A DNA stretch of 64,000 nt from Mallotus nudiflorus (lineage: Eukaryota > Streptophyta > Magnoliopsida > Malpighiales > Euphorbiaceae): contig CANTUR010000613.1 of the NCBI GenBank assembly GCA_947683625.1, positions 930,001 to 994,000 of the forward strand, read 5' to 3'. Below are positions 21,914-34,924 of this stretch, one piece after another. Position numbers and translations under genes: made by a program. How positions within the stretch are numbered: position 1 is the stretch's first letter; each line of letters starts with the position of its first letter. The notes below the pieces were generated by a model. It ran no database searches. It had not been told where the DNA came from and worked only from the letters and a program-made list of their open reading frames with translations.

Positions 21914-22510
21914 ATGACTATAGAAGTTGGGACCAATGCTGCTGTGGTAGCCATATTAGATAAACAAAAGAAAATGTGTGCACCCTTTGGTTTCCAGATT
22001 GTTGGGATATTTGATGGAACTGAAATGGATTTGAAAGTAGCAAAAATGATGGAGAGTATGAATTACTGGCTTGGGCAAGGGCTGAGGAAGAATGGCAAGG
22101 AAGCCATAGTCTCCCAGAGTTCAAAAGTCAAGGCAACACAACTGGTTTATGTTAAAGAAATAAAGATGATAAGCAAAAGGGCCAGAATGAGGTTCAATGC
22201 CAAGCAAAGAAAGCTCTCAAAGAAAATTGGGCTGATAAGTGAGAATTTCATCAGGCCAGGGGAAGGTAACTACTATTGGGAGCTAAGGAAGCAATCAATA
22301 TTGCTAGAGGAGATGTTCTTGGGTTTGAGATCTTTAAGGAGCAGATTGTGGAGAACCTGGTGAAAGACAATAACGAGGAAGTGATAAAGCTAGCAATTAA
22401 GAGAATGGGCAATGTTGCTATTAAAGAGCTACTGTGTCTGCCACCTGAAGAGGAACCACCCCAGGATTTAGCTATTGTCATTAATGATAGCTTTATTGAT
22501 GTTTTTTTAT
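21914..22510 (+). pseudogene. Element B polyprotein linker
   Basis: Open frames of about 80-150 codons between protease and reverse transcriptase (FGFQIVGIFDGTEMD, then LPPEEEPPQDLAIV). Such linkers are common in Tat elements and I recognise no enzyme in this one. A frame change occurs near 22300. Confidence 0.55.
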
Positions 22511-22674
22511 GATGAAACTAATGTAATAATGTCCAGTCTGTTTGAGGACAAAAACTCTATTTTTTCCATAGTCAATGATATGAATGCTAGTTTTGCTTGT
22601 GTGATATGCATCCTGATAGTTTTGTGTATTATAACTTTGATCATTCATTCATGTTTGACATTAATTCAATTCAA

Positions 22675-23357
22675 TTTGATTCATTTAACATGGGCATAAA
22701 TGATAATCCTAAGAACGTTTATATATCATATGAGGTAATTCCTGAAGAGAGGGAAAATTTTGAGAGAATATTGACAAAAAGAAAGGTAGTATTTGCTTGG
22801 AATTATGATGATATGTTAGGTTTAGCACATTCCCACTTATCCATAAATTAAACCTATTAAGTAAAAACTACACAAGCTAAGACTAGAGTGGACTAAAACG
22901 ATAAGAGAGGAAATTGCTAAACAAATCCAGGCTTACTTTCTAGAAGTAGTAGATTATCCTCACTAGTTAGCAAACATAGTATCAGTACCTAAGAAAGATG
23001 GTAAGGTACATATATGTGTAGATTTTAGGGATCTAAACAAAGCATATCCGAAGGACGACTTCCCTTTACCTCACATCGATGTAATAATTGATAGTGCAGC
23101 GTCAAGTGCGATGTACTCCTTTATGGATGGGTTTTCTGGGTACAATCAGATAATGATGGTAGTTATGGATAAGATTAAGACAGCTTTCATCATAGAATGA
23201 GGGACATATTGCTACAAGGTTATGCATTTTGGGTTGAAAAATATGGGTGCAACATATCAAAGGGCAGCCACCCGCTCTTTTCCATGACATGATCTATAAG
23301 GAAGTGGAGGTATATGTGGATGATATGATGGTTAAATCAGAAATAAGAGAGGGACAC
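22675..23357 (+). pseudogene. Element B reverse transcriptase, N-terminal part
   Basis: Open with VFAWNYDDMLGL, then with stops PKKDGKVHICVDFRDLNKAY, PKDDFPLPHID, MDGFSGYNQIMM and the catalytic YVDDMMVKSEI (YVDD at 23313-23324). The frame is cut 29 bases after YVDD by element C and resumes at 34107. Confidence 0.8.
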
Positions 23358-25445
23358 TGTAGACACCCAATTTCAGGATGATGAGTTATGGATGCGATAA
23401 AGGATTCCAATAATGAAAGTGTCATGAATAGGTCTTCAATACTTGAACTTTGAAACTTTAAAGGTTTGATTGCATTTTTCAAAGAAAGAATTTAATGTTT
23501 TCATGTACTAAATTTTAATGCTTTTCAAAGACCTAATTTCAAAACTTAAATTCTTTCAAGGACCTTTTTGTAATTAAAAGTTTAAAAAAAGTAGTCAGAA
23601 TTACATAATTTCGGTCAGAATTAAACAATTCCGATTGGAATTACACAATTTCGATCGGAATTAGACCTTTTCTATCTATTTTTTGGATTTTCAAAAAATA
23701 AAAATGTCTTTTTCTTGAATCCTAATTGGTATGAAATTCTCTTAAAATTATTTTTGATATTTATCTAATATTTTTAAGGAAATAGAAGTCTTTTAGGAAT
23801 CAATTTATACATAGGTTTTTACTATAAAAGAGGGGCTTTGGTTCCTTAAAAAAATGAAAAAAAATGAAAAAAGGAGGACGAAAAAGGCAGGAGCAATACT
23901 ATTATTCTTGGCTTTTTGATATTTTCTCTATGCCAAATTGTCTTTTGGCTTTTGGTTGATTTTTCTTAAAAAAAGGCATTCTCTACAAAAAATTCCTTTC
24001 GCTTAATTGATTAATTGAAGATCTTTAGAGGATTTTTGAACAAGATTCGAAGACCTATCCAGAGCGGTGATTTTACAAATTCTAAGGAGCACTTCATTAA
24101 AATCATCCATAAGCATTATCTTCTCTTTATTATATTATATTTTATTGATTTTTAATTTTATTTAAATTATTGTTATAATTTATTCACTAATCATAATTTT
24201 TTTTATGTTGATTATGGAGGTATATACATGATGATAATGTTTGGAGGACTAAACTCATAAGAAGTCCATGGAGTGCCATGGATAAGACATTGTAGATAGA
24301 TTTAGTTTTTAGGGTTTTTATTTAATTTTTTTATTTATATTTTCGGGGTTGTATTAATTATTTTTATTATTATTTTTAATAGATTATTATAAAAGCCCCA
24401 ATAGTGGAAATAGTGGAATTATGTGTGTGATTGCATGTTTATGTTAATTAATTGGTTAGTAAAATTAGGGTTTCAATTGGGTAATTAATTAAAATCAATT
24501 CTGGAAGTAGATTAATTTAGGTTGCATGTTAATGAAAATTAGGGTTTTAGAAGAAATAATTATTTGGTTGTTTGATCTTTAATTTAATTGTTTTTATATG
24601 TTTTATTTATTTTTGGGCTTGGTTATTTATTTTTATGTGTTTTGGATCTTAAGCCCATATTAGATTCTAATCCACTTTAATAAATTTAGGTTTGTTTAAG
24701 TTTAATTAATTAAAATGCATTTTAGGCCCATAATTAATTAAATTTTTAGGTTAGAGATAACTTAGGCCCATTGAGTAAATTAAACATAGGCCCACCTAAT
24801 TTAATTTAGTTAATTAGACTTAGCCCATTAAATTAAGGCTTTTTTCATAATTTGTAGATTTAAGATCACCATAGAATTAAAACATGTAGAATTAGGCCCA
24901 CTAATTTAAATACTCCATAACTTGTAGATTTAGGCCCATTTTTTAATAGACTTAGGTTCATTTAATTAAAATTAAAAGAAATTAGGCCCTTTAGACTCAC
25001 TTATTAAAAATATGTAGATTTAGCTTATTTAATTACAATTCATGTAGATTAGACTAACTTAGGGATTATATGTTTGAATGAATGCATTATTTACTTGTAT
25101 TTTTCATAACTAGTTTGCCTTGGAGTTAATTGCTAAAATAAGGGTTTATATGAAATTGCATGTTAATAGAGGATAATATAGTAATTCATAAAGTAATGCT
25201 AAATGAATATGAGACTGAAAGAAGTTGGTATTCTGTATCAAAAATCTCCTGGTTATGGTACTAGCTTTCTTTTAAGGAATCGAGTACCACATTTTCAATT
25301 TTTCCCAGTTATTACCCTGGTTAATAGCTCCTCATCTCCATGCCATGTCTTTATCATAGTGGTTAATGTGTTCTCTAGAGTCCTGAGCTCAAACAGTGTC
25401 GTGGTTGCTAAAATCTTGGGAGCGCGCTAAACCCCGTCATCTATA
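23358..25445 (+). repeat. 5' LTR of element C
   Basis: Begins TGTAGACACCCAATTTC and ends GTCATCTATA. It carries CCGATTGGAATT-type palindromic repeats at about 23600-23665. Its 3' half is related to the LTR of B (for example TAGTGTGTTCTCTAG against TAATGTGTTCTCTAG). Confidence 0.85.
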
Positions 25446-26280
25446 GTGGTAACTCCACTAGGGATAAGAGTTACTGATTCTACTTGTGTTCTTTAGAATT
25501 ATTTTATTAATTATTATTTTATTCTTGCATTCATTTTACATGTCCCTATTAACCGATGGCGTTGGTTTATGGTTCCATGATTCCACTAGCTTTATGGGAT
25601 TGTAAATCGGCTAACCATCACTCTTAGCCTTAACTCAGTTCAAGAGAGATTACCGGGCTCATCTGACCAGAGTCTGTAGCCTAAGTCTTAAAGGAGGGCA
25701 TTTTGCTAAGGGAACCTTGACTTTTCATCGGACCCTAACCACATATAATGGCTTAGTTATTTCCCCTAAGATCTACCCAAATTTCTTGTGAATGTTGCCA
25801 TGAGGTATTGCTATCTCTAAAGGCCCAAGCTCATACTTTAGAAGCCCATCAGGACTAATAAAGATTGGGCTATCCTTTTACACCTAGAAATACTATTTCT
25901 ATGCTTTATTGCTTTAAGGGATTTGGCATGTGCGTTGGTTCTTGATATCCCTTATTAATATGAAGGGTAAAACCAAAAATCCTAGGAAAAGAGACTAACC
26001 ATTGAATATGTGTGTGGGAGGAATAAGGTTGGAAGGATGTATATACACCTAACTTCACTTGTTAGTTATTACTTGTTGCATAGCACGTGCATTATGCATA
26101 CATGCATACATGCATCTCATGCATCATACTAACATTTTATCTTTCAACCATCATAGATTCATCTGGGTCTTCCTATGTTTGGAGTCAAAAGGGTGGCAAA
26201 CTAGTAAGAAAGGATTGTAAAAGAGATTGTAAAAGAGATCTTTAGCAGACTGGAAAGGATTCCCATCGATCCACTCTACC
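25446..26280 (+). other. Primer binding site and leader of element C
   Basis: 25446-25464 (GTGGTAACTCCACTAGGGA) is the primer site. The rest is untranslated leader homologous to 18425-19340 of element B. Confidence 0.65.
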
Positions 26281-26284
26281 TAGA

Positions 26285-27760
26285 ATTTGCACAACTGAAA
26301 CAAGCTGAAGGAATGGAACTACAAGAAGGATGAAATTGGACCCTAGAGGATGTTAAAGGAGCATTGATGGATGACATGAGAGCGATGATGTACGATGAGT
26401 TAAGACAGGCTTTGGCTGGATTGATGCCACCACCTACCACTGCTACACCTCCTATTACGACCAATCTACCTATTGTGACCAATCTACCTGCTGTTGGTAC
26501 ACCACTTGCTAACAATGACAATGTTAAGGAAATGAAATTCGAGGATGTTGAGAGTTATATGGTTGAAAAGGTGAAAAGAGAATCACTTAAGCAAGTTCAA
26601 GAGTTAAAATCCAAGCAAATGAAGGTGTTAACTCAGAAGATGTTCAAGATGGAGGAGTGGATGAGAGGACAGGGCATTGGATACTTATTTGACATTGATG
26701 ATATCATGCCATTTGAGGAGGATAATTTTCCTGACAAATTCAAGATGCTACAGCTATAAAAGTTTGATGGTATTTGAGACCTAAGGATCTACCTTAGTTA
26801 GTATACAACTACCATGAGCACCACTAAGGCTCCTTTATCTATGGTTACCAAGTTTTTTATGCTATCCTTATAGGGTATGATTGTCAGTTGGTATCATGGG
26901 TTAGAGAAGTCCATCAAAATGGACTAGAGAGACTTGTGCACTGCTCTTCTAAAGCACTATGACTACAACACTAGGTTCGAGGTGTCCATCAGGAATCTAG
27001 AACTAACCAAGTAGAAGCCCAGTGGGTCATTCCTAGATTTTCTAACCAGGTTCATGAATAAGGAGGGACTAATAAAAAACAAGTTGGCTAAGAAGGATTA
27101 TGTTAGATGATAGTCCAAAACGTGCTACCTAATATAGTTGAGAGGCTGTAGATGATGAATCCTAAGAAATTTTTAGATCTTAACGATGTTGGATTGTGAG
27201 CTAAAGAGATCAAAAATGAGAAAAAAAAGGTCACTAGGAACACTGGAGTGAGAAATTACCCAACTAGGGGTACACAACAAGGAAGCACTAGTCGGGCTGT
27301 TGAAGTGCATGTTGTATAAACACTAAGGAGATTCTCTAATTTCAGCCAACCCTTGTCCAAATTCCTAGATCACCTGATACAAAAGGGCTTGGTTAAACCT
27401 CTCACCTTTTTCAAGCCCCCAAACCCAAATGTCCCTAACTATAACTTGAATAGTTATTGCAAATTCCACCAAGTTATTGGCCATTCCACAAACACCTGTA
27501 CCTGCCTTAAACACGTAATTTAAAACCTCATAAACTATGGAAAAATCACAAACCCTGAAAGCCCAAGCACTATAAATAATTCTTTCCCAAACTACTGAAA
27601 TGTACCACCCTCAGCTACCATGATGATTAACTCAAGAGTTAATGAGGAAGAAGTGTTAAGCTCCTTTAAGAATCTAGACTTTCAAATCAATGAGAAATCT
27701 CATAATGTCCCCAAAGATATGGATAAAGTAGAAGACTTATTGATGATGAGAAGCTACTAG
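26285..27760 (+). pseudogene. Element C gag
   Basis: The longest open part is 26364-26759: MDDMRAMMYDELRQALAG, Pro/Thr linker, KVKRESLKQVQELKSKQMKV. After a stop, FDG, YNTRFEVSIRNLEL and SFLDFLTRFMNKEG continue the match to the gag of B, and KFHQVIGHSTNTC shows a similar C-terminal part. At least eight stops or shifts. Confidence 0.75.
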
Positions 27761-27959
27761 ACAAGAAAGAAAAATGCACATTTGAGGAATAGAAGGATGA
27801 AGTCATATAGATAGTTAGCAAGAAGATGTAAGAATAGCTGTTATGTCAGCCACCTTAAGGATAACCACTATGAGACCCAACATCCCTAGCATCTAAAATA
27901 GGAAATAAATTTTCTTATTGTCTTCTTTAAATAAAATTTAGTTTTTTTTGTTTTAGTCA

Positions 27960-28264
27960 TCGATGATATGAATTTTGATCATGCTTACTTATGTATTGAC
28001 ATCCTAATGGTTACTATGCATTATAATATTGATTACATCTATATGTTTGATATAAATTCAATTCAATTAGATTCATTTATCATGGGCATAAATGCAAATT
28101 CAAAGAACATTCATATATCATATGATGTAACTTCTGAATATAGGAAATTTGAGGAAAAAATAAAAAGAATAAAAAAAGAGAGAAAAAACAAGGAGAAAAA
28201 AAGAAAAAAAGATAGTAAGGTAAAAATTAGAGAGAAAAAAATTCATGACTGGCTAATAACATAA
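27960..28264 (+). pseudogene. Element C relic of the RT leader
   Basis: The frame ending FDINSIQLDSFIMGINANSK matches the stretch just ahead of the reverse transcriptase of B (FDINSIQFDSFNMGINDNPK). It then turns into a Lys-rich tail coded by a purine run (about 28150-28245) and stops. The reverse transcriptase that should follow is missing, so this marks the deletion point. Confidence 0.65.
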
Positions 28265-30340
28265 GTTGTATCATGTGATGTAATGAATGTTCTCATTTTT
28301 GCCTTAATGAATGATTAAAATTGAATTTAAAATTTTTGTTCAAATATTGCATATTCATCTTTATCATATTGCATAAGTATTTGAATGGAAAGACAATACA
28401 TAATAAAAGCTAAATCAGAGCTATGAGATCACTATTTTAATTATGTTTTCTTTTTCGCCATCCCTTTTGTAAATTTCCTTGTAAGTTTAGCATCCCCTTA
28501 TACCTTGAGAATTTAGGTGGCTCAGTAACTTACGTTGCACCCATACCTTGTAACTATCATCAATTATTGCATCAATATTAAGTCTCATATTCTACTCAAG
28601 AGTTCTTCAAAGTGCAAGTCTAGTTGATTTCATTATCAAGAACTCACTTTAGTCAGTTTGCCCATTCCTCTACATCTTTATTGCATAAGATTGTAACTAA
28701 TAGGGTTAGTAAGTTAAAGGATCAATAACAACAGTGAATGAACTGGGTCTCTTACACATGAAAATGAAAAGGGACTACAAGAATAACATGAATGAATCCA
28801 TAATGGAATTAGGGCAGAATGCAACTCTAGGGGTAAATTGAGTCTGCATTCAAAGAGTAAAGATGGAACACTAAAATATAAGAGCTAGTATAAAAGATCT
28901 CAAGGTAGAAAAAAGTATACAAATACATCAGTTATCATACAATAAAAGCAGTAATAAAAAAGAAAAGTTCAACAGTGCATCGGTCAATCACGAGCTCTAG
29001 CGTAAAGCCATGGACTTCACTTACTAGCATGGTCATCAGTTTAATGAACTGCATCTGAAGCTCTAACATTAAAAGTACCAACAGCGAAGCATTTAATGCT
29101 AAAACCTATAGATTGCTAATGAGGCATATCATTCTCAAGCTACAAACATATCTATTCCAAACACAAAACCTATTAGGATCATGCACATCATACAAGATGT
29201 ATACACTTGTATACATTTTTTTTATGAAATACTTGTTTTGTATAATAAAAGTCTTTGAGCCTAGACAAGATTGTACAGATACTCTACTACTAAAATTTGA
29301 AATTAGTGTTATAAAAGTACAGGAAAGTAGTCAGAGTATTTACACGTGAAGCATCTAAAAGAGTAAAATAGGAAGAGTAACATTATCAAGAAATCTCATC
29401 TTGGCAACCTCAAAAGGCTAGATAGGACGCTCAAGCTCCTCAGATTCAACATCCATCTCCATAGTCTCATCTAAAGCATTATCTGGAATATCTCTCCACA
29501 ATAGTTAGACTAGTTTAGGGTATGGAATATGGTGATGAGAAGGTCCAATATATTAGCAATACATTTTTCAATCCTATAAAAGGGAAGAATGCACTAAAAA
29601 CTTGAAATGAATGCACTTTGAAAAATTATTTGATCTTGAAATTAGATATCTAACTCTTGAAACTTTTTTTTATAGGAGATGTTAGTAAGAGGAATGAAGC
29701 CCTCTACCATAGCATTAATGAGAATGGCAGAAATACAAATGCAGCCTAAAGTCTCAACTTCAATGGTGGAGTATCATGACCTTGCGATTAGAGACAAATC
29801 AAAAGGGAAGAATGCAAAAAAAAAAAAAAAAAAGAATAACATTGCATTTTGATAAAATTTCTCACTTGTAAATAGACCATACTAACCTATGGTAGTTTGT
29901 GTAGGGAAGAATAAAAGAGAACGAAGTAGGTGAAAGGAACTGATATATCAATAAGAATGGGAAAGGTTGCAAATGCTAATCATTCATCAGAAGTATAATC
30001 TTGCATACCAAACACTCATTAAGAAAATAAAGGGAAGTAACAAAACTCTAATTCCTTAGATTCTATAATAAAGAACCATCTCAATCATCAAATTCATAAA
30101 TTGAAAGTAAATTCATCCACTTCATGAGATCGTGTGCGAAAATCCTATCTTTTGACCTTTGATCATAATGGCTTTCTTTTATTAGCCTCGCAAAATTTAG
30201 ATGAGTAGTTAACAATTTTGTGCTAAGAGTTCATAAACTCTAATCAATCTAATGCTTTCTTTGCACCTAGACGAGGGGAAGAAAATGCAAAAAAAAAATC
30301 TATGGACATGAAGCATAAATTGCTTAAATTTCAAAGTATC
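28265..30340 (+). other. Noncoding 3' region of element C
   Basis: AT-rich, no recognised protein on either strand. An A run lies at about 29816-29834. The first part is related to the region after integrase in element B (AATGAATGATTAAAATTGAA against AATGAATCCTCTTGAAATTG). Confidence 0.5.
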
Positions 30341-30359
30341 ATTTCAGTCTTTTGAATGA

Positions 30360-30715
30360 TAAATGTGCAATAATCTACCCCAATGCTCAGAAATGAGTAC
30401 GAGTACAAAATCACTTAATGGTGTCCACACTGAGTAATATGAGAAAGGTAGGGGAACATTAAGAAGAGAATCAAAATAAGAGCAAGCATAATTTACTCCA
30501 ATGCTCAGAAATCAGTAAGAGTATCAATATGAAACCTCTAACGATATCCATGCTGAGTAATGCAAGAAAGGCAGGGGAACACTAAAAGAGGACCATGTAA
30601 AAAGTTAATCTATTTACTCTAATGTTTTGTAAGAGTATGAGTATCCAAAGGACCTTTCCAACGGTATCCACACTGAGTAATATGACAAAGTAGGGGAATA
30701 ATCAAAAAAAGAAGG
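30360..30715 (+). repeat. Tandem repeat, unit about 120-150 bases, three copies
   Basis: Three diverged units each contain CAATGCTCAGAAAT (or a variant), AGTATGAGTATC-like text, CCACACTGAGTAATATGA and AGGGGAA. They lie in the 3' noncoding part of element C. Confidence 0.7.
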
Positions 30716-31204
30716 AAAGCACAAAAAATAATTGAAAGGCTATTTTGATACTCAAAATTCAATCTTTTTATGCTCAATTTTCATAAGTTTTATTTAACAA
30801 ATTCTCCCTAAAATTAGGTGTGGAAGTAAGCACTTCACTTGGTGAAAGATATGCTCTCAGTATAAGATGGTTAATGATTCCTTTGACCTTTGCGAATGGC
30901 AAATAAATGATAGTCATGAAAATTAAAAATAGTGAGATCATTGAGTGTACACTAACTCATGAAAAAGTGATGAATTTTCTCATAAATTTTCAACATTATA
31001 AGGTACTTTTGTGCATTCATTATAATTGAAACTAACTTCAACAAGTCTATAAGAATTATAAATCCAGAAGAAAGTGCACCCAACTTGTAGAGATGGTTAG
31101 CATAGCAAAATTGAAATCAGTCAACAAAGAAATTCTAATCAGTTAACACAACAAAATTCAAAGTTAGTAGCATAAAGAATCAAAGCATTTAACTTAAACA
31201 ACCA

Positions 31205-31350
31205 AAATCGTGAGCAGTTATGGACTGCAGCATCATCAAAGGTGAGCAATGAAAGGATTGCAATCAATTTGCAAGCAATTATGGATTGCAGCTCATCAAT
31301 GAGCAATGAAAGGGTTGTAGTTAATCATGAGCAATTATGGATTGTAGCAT
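31205..31350 (+). repeat. Tandem repeat, unit about 55 bases, near three copies
   Basis: Units share GAGCAATTATGGATTG(C/T)AG and GAGCAATGAAAGG(A/G)TTG. They sit directly before the 60-base array. Confidence 0.65.
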
Positions 31351-31359
31351 AATCAAATA

Positions 31360-32200
31360 AGAGAATTCAATATTATACGATCGAGTATAATCAACATCAT
31401 ATGACTGATTGTGGTGTATCTTTTAAATTAAGAGAATACGACGAGTGTAGTTGGCATTGTACGATTGAGTACAATGTATTTTCAATTCAGACTATACGTC
31501 TAAGTGTAGTCGGTATTGTATGATTGAGTATAATGTATTTTCAATTTAGACTATATGTCTGAGTGTAGTTGGCATTGTACGAATGAGTGTAATGTATTTT
31601 CAATTCAGACTATATGTTCAGAGTGTAGTTAGCATTATACGACCGAGTACAATGTATTTTCAATAAACACCATACGATTGAGTACAATGTATTTTCAATC
31701 AACACCATACGATCGAGTATGATGCATCTTTTCAATCCAGGCTATACCACAAAGTATAGTTAGCATTGTATGACTGAGTACAATGTATTCTTCTAATCAG
31801 ATTATATGACCAAGTATAATCAACATCATACGACCAAGTATGATGTAACTTTTCAATTCAGACTATACATCCGAGTGTAGTCGACATTGTATGACCGAGC
31901 ATAATGCATTTTCACTTTAGACTATATGACCGAGTGTAGTCGGCATTGTACAACTGAGTATAATGTATTTTTAAATTCATACTTTATGATCAAGTGTAGT
32001 CGACATTTTATCACTAAGTACAATGTATTTTTAGCATCATACGACTGAGTGTGATGTTCCTTTTCAATTCAGACTATACGTTCGAGTATAGTCGAGATTG
32101 TACAACCGAGTACAATGAGTCCTTTTCACCTAAGATTATACGACTGAGTATAATCAATTTCATACGTCCAAGTCATTGTTGTACGTTCGACTATAGCAAG
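31360..32200 (+). repeat. Tandem repeat, unit about 60 bases, about a dozen copies
   Basis: Each unit holds two echoes of a TACGACCGAGTATAAT-like core, typically ACTATACG..CGAGTGTAGTCGGCATTGTACGAC..GAGTACAATGTATTTTCAATTCAG. The array ends about 110 bases before the polypurine tract of element C. An open frame inside it is a by-product of the repeat. Confidence 0.85.
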
Positions 32201-32304
32201 TTCATAAGCAAAAGCTTTATGGAGCATAAGTAAGTATCCTAACTTTCAATTAAGAAATTGAGTGCTAATTTTTTTTGCTACAATTTGTCAAGCAAACAGC
32301 AACA

Positions 32305-32316
32305 AAGGGGGGCAAC
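32305..32316 (+). other. Polypurine tract of element C
   Basis: AAAGGGGGGCAAC directly precedes the 3' LTR. Element B has the same AAAGGGGGGCAAC before its own 3' LTR at about 41265-41277. Confidence 0.85.
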
Positions 32317-34101
32317 TGTAGACACCCAATTTTGGGATGATGAGTTATGGATGCGATAAAGGACTCCAATGATGAAAATGTCATGAATAGGTCTTCAATA
32401 CTTGAACTTTGAAACTTTAGAGGTCCGATTACATTTTTCAAAGAAAGAATTTAAGGTTTTTACAGACTAAATTGCAATGCTTTTTAAGGACCTAATTGCA
32501 AAACTTAAATTCTTTTAGGGACCTTTTTGTAATTAAATTTAAAAAAAATTGGTCAAAATTACACAATTTCGATCGAAATTAGACCTTTTTTGTTTGTTTT
32601 TTGGATTTTTAGAAAATAAAAATGTCTTTTTCTGAATCCTAATTGGTATGAAATTCTTTTAAAATTATTTTTGATATTTATCTAAGATTTTTAAGGAAAT
32701 AGAAGTCTTTTAGGAATCAATTTATACGTAGGTTTTCACTATAAAAGAGGGGCTTTGGTTCCTTCAAAAAAATGGAAAAAAAATGAAAAAAGGAGGACGA
32801 AAAAAGGTAGGAGCAGTACTATTATCTTAGCTTTTTGATATTTTCTCTATGCCAAATTGTCTTTGGCTTTTGGTTGATTTTTCTTAAAAAAGGCATTCTT
32901 TACAAAAAAATTCCTTTTGCTTAATTGATTAATTGAAGATATTTGAAAGATTTTTGAAAAAGATTCAAAAACTTATTAAGAATAGTGATTTTATAAAATA
33001 TGAGGAGCACTCCATTAAAATCATCCATAAGCATCATCATCTCTTTATTCTATTTTATTTATTTATTTATTTTATTGATTTTTAATTTTATTTAAATTAT
33101 GTTATAATTTATTCATTAATCATAATTTTTTTTCTTTTTATGGTGACTATGGAGGAAAATACATGATGATTGTTTGAAGGACTAAACTCATAAGAAGTCC
33201 GTGGAATGCCATAGATAAGACATTGTAGCTAGATTTAGTTTTTTGATTTTTGATTTTTTGATTTAATCATTTTATTTATATTTTTTGGGGTTTATGAATT
33301 ATTTTTATTATTATTTTCAATAGATTATTGTAATAGCCCCAATAGTGGAAATAGTGGAATTATATGTGTGATTGCATGTTTATGTTGATTAATTGGTTAG
33401 TAAAAATAGGGTTTCAATTGGGTAATTAATTAAAATCAATGGTGAAAGTAGATTAATTTAGGTTACATGTTAATGAAAATTAGGGTTTTAGAAGAAATAA
33501 TTAATTGGTTGTTTGATCTTTAATTAATTGTTTTGATATGTTTTATTTGTTTTTGGGCTTGGTTATTTATTTTTATGTGTTTTGGGTCTTAAGCCCATAT
33601 TAGATTCTAATCCACTTAAATAAATTTAGGTTTGTTTAGTTTTAATTAATTAAAATGCATTTCAGGCCCATAATTAATTAGATTTTTTGGTTAGAGATAA
33701 CCTAGGCCCATTTAGTAAATCAGACATAGGCCCACCTAATTTAATTTAATTAATTAGACTTAGCCCATTAAATTAAAGTCTTTTCATAATTTTTAGATTT
33801 AAGATCACCTTAGAATTAAAACATATAGAATTAGGCCCACTAATTTAATACTCCATAATTTGTAGATTGGCTGAAAAAAGTTGGTATTCCATATCCAGAA
33901 TCTCCTAGTTGTGGTACTAGTTTTCTTTTAGGGAATCAAGTACCACCTTTTTTTATTTTCCTAGTTATTACCTTGGGTATCAACTCCTCATCGCCATGCC
34001 ATGTCTTTATGACAATGGTTAGTGTGTTCTCTAGAGCCCTGAGCTCAAATAGTGTCACAATTGCTAAAATCTTGGAAGCACGCTAAATCTCGTCGTCTAT
34101 G
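32317..34101 (+). repeat. 3' LTR of element C, internally deleted
   Basis: Matches 23358-25445 from TGTAGACACCC but is about 300 bases shorter. The gap lies near 33870, where GTAGATT jumps to GGCTGAAAAAAGTTGG, skipping the segment corresponding to about 24928-25217 of the 5' LTR. Confidence 0.8.
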
Positions 34102-34106
34102 GACAC

Positions 34107-34915
34107 TTTGAAGCTCTAGATAAGTTCTTGGCTTGAATTGAGAGGTACAATTTGAGGCTCAACCCGAAGAAGTGCATTTTTGGGGTTACTTCAGGAAAAT
34201 TATTCGAGCATGTAGTTAGCAATTGAGGAATTAAAGTGGATCTAGATAATGTGAAAGCTATTCATAAAATGCCAGCACCGAAGATAGAGAAAGTAGTGAG
34301 AGGATTCATTGGCAGGTTATAGGATATTAGTAGGTTTATTGTAAAGCTCATTTATATTTCTGACCCTATATTCAAAATCTTGAGAAAAAACTAGCTAGTG
34401 AAGTGGAACTATGATTGTCAGAAGGCATTTGAAATGATTAAAGAATATCTCGCCAACCTACCTGTATTAAAGCCACCGAGAAAAGGTAAGTCATTGATCC
34501 TGTACTTGGCCTTAGAGGACAATGCAATGGGGGCAATGCTAGCATAAGAAGGACAAGAGGGGATAGAGCATACAATGTATTACCTCAGCAAGAAGTTCCT
34601 ACCATATGAGGAAAAGTATGACTTGGTAGAGAAGACATGTTTGATCATGATCTAGGCAATAAGGAAATTGAGGCATTATTTTCAATCTTATAAGGTTTAA
34701 GCAATTTCAAAGATCAATCCTTTAAGGTACTTATTTCAAGCGCTTGCTTTGATTGAAAGGATGTCTCAATGCCTAATACTTTTGACTGAGCTTGATATAG
34801 ACTACATCACCATGAAAGTCATCAAGGGGGAGGGTAGTAGCAGAATTCCTTGCTCAGAATGTAGTTGAGGGTGATGAACAATGGAACTTACAATTTCCAA
34901 ATGAAAACTTGAAAG
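34107..34915 (+). pseudogene. Element B reverse transcriptase C-terminal part and RNase H
   Basis: Resumes the RT frame with FEALDKFLA, RYNLRLNPKKCIFGV and VIKVDLDNVKAI-like text, then the RNase H region (KWNYDCQKAFEMIKEYL, LILYLALEDNAMGAML, YYLSKKFLPYEEKYDLVEKT). The Tat-typical Ala/Ser-rich replacement in the first RNase H (LYLALEDNA) suggests that this RNase H is not catalytic, as is usual for elements with a second one. Several TAG/TAA codons. Confidence 0.75.
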
Positions 34916-34924
34916 TCATAGAGC

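Larger units (their letters stand above)
23358..34101 (+). mobile_element. Non-autonomous Tat-type element C, nested in the RT of B
   Basis: LTRs at 23358-25445 and 32317-34101, flanked by GACAC at 23353-23357 and 34102-34106. Removing the insert and one GACAC joins REGH to FEALDKFLA in the reverse transcriptase frame of B. The inside has primer site, a gag related to that of B, a relic of the polyprotein linker, then long noncoding DNA with tandem repeats and the polypurine tract. Protease, reverse transcriptase, RNase H and integrase are all absent, so it must have moved with enzymes from a relative such as B. Confidence 0.85.

Noticed and set aside
21323..22481. Minus-strand frames opposite the protease and linker of element B
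   Set aside because: The + strand shows conserved Tat protease motifs; these are shadows.
31360..32200. CRISPR-like array
   Set aside because: The units are tandem and diverged without unique spacers, inside a plant retrotransposon; CRISPR does not apply.
32051..32233. 60-codon frame
   Set aside because: Falls in the 60-base tandem array of element C; a by-product of the repeat unit.
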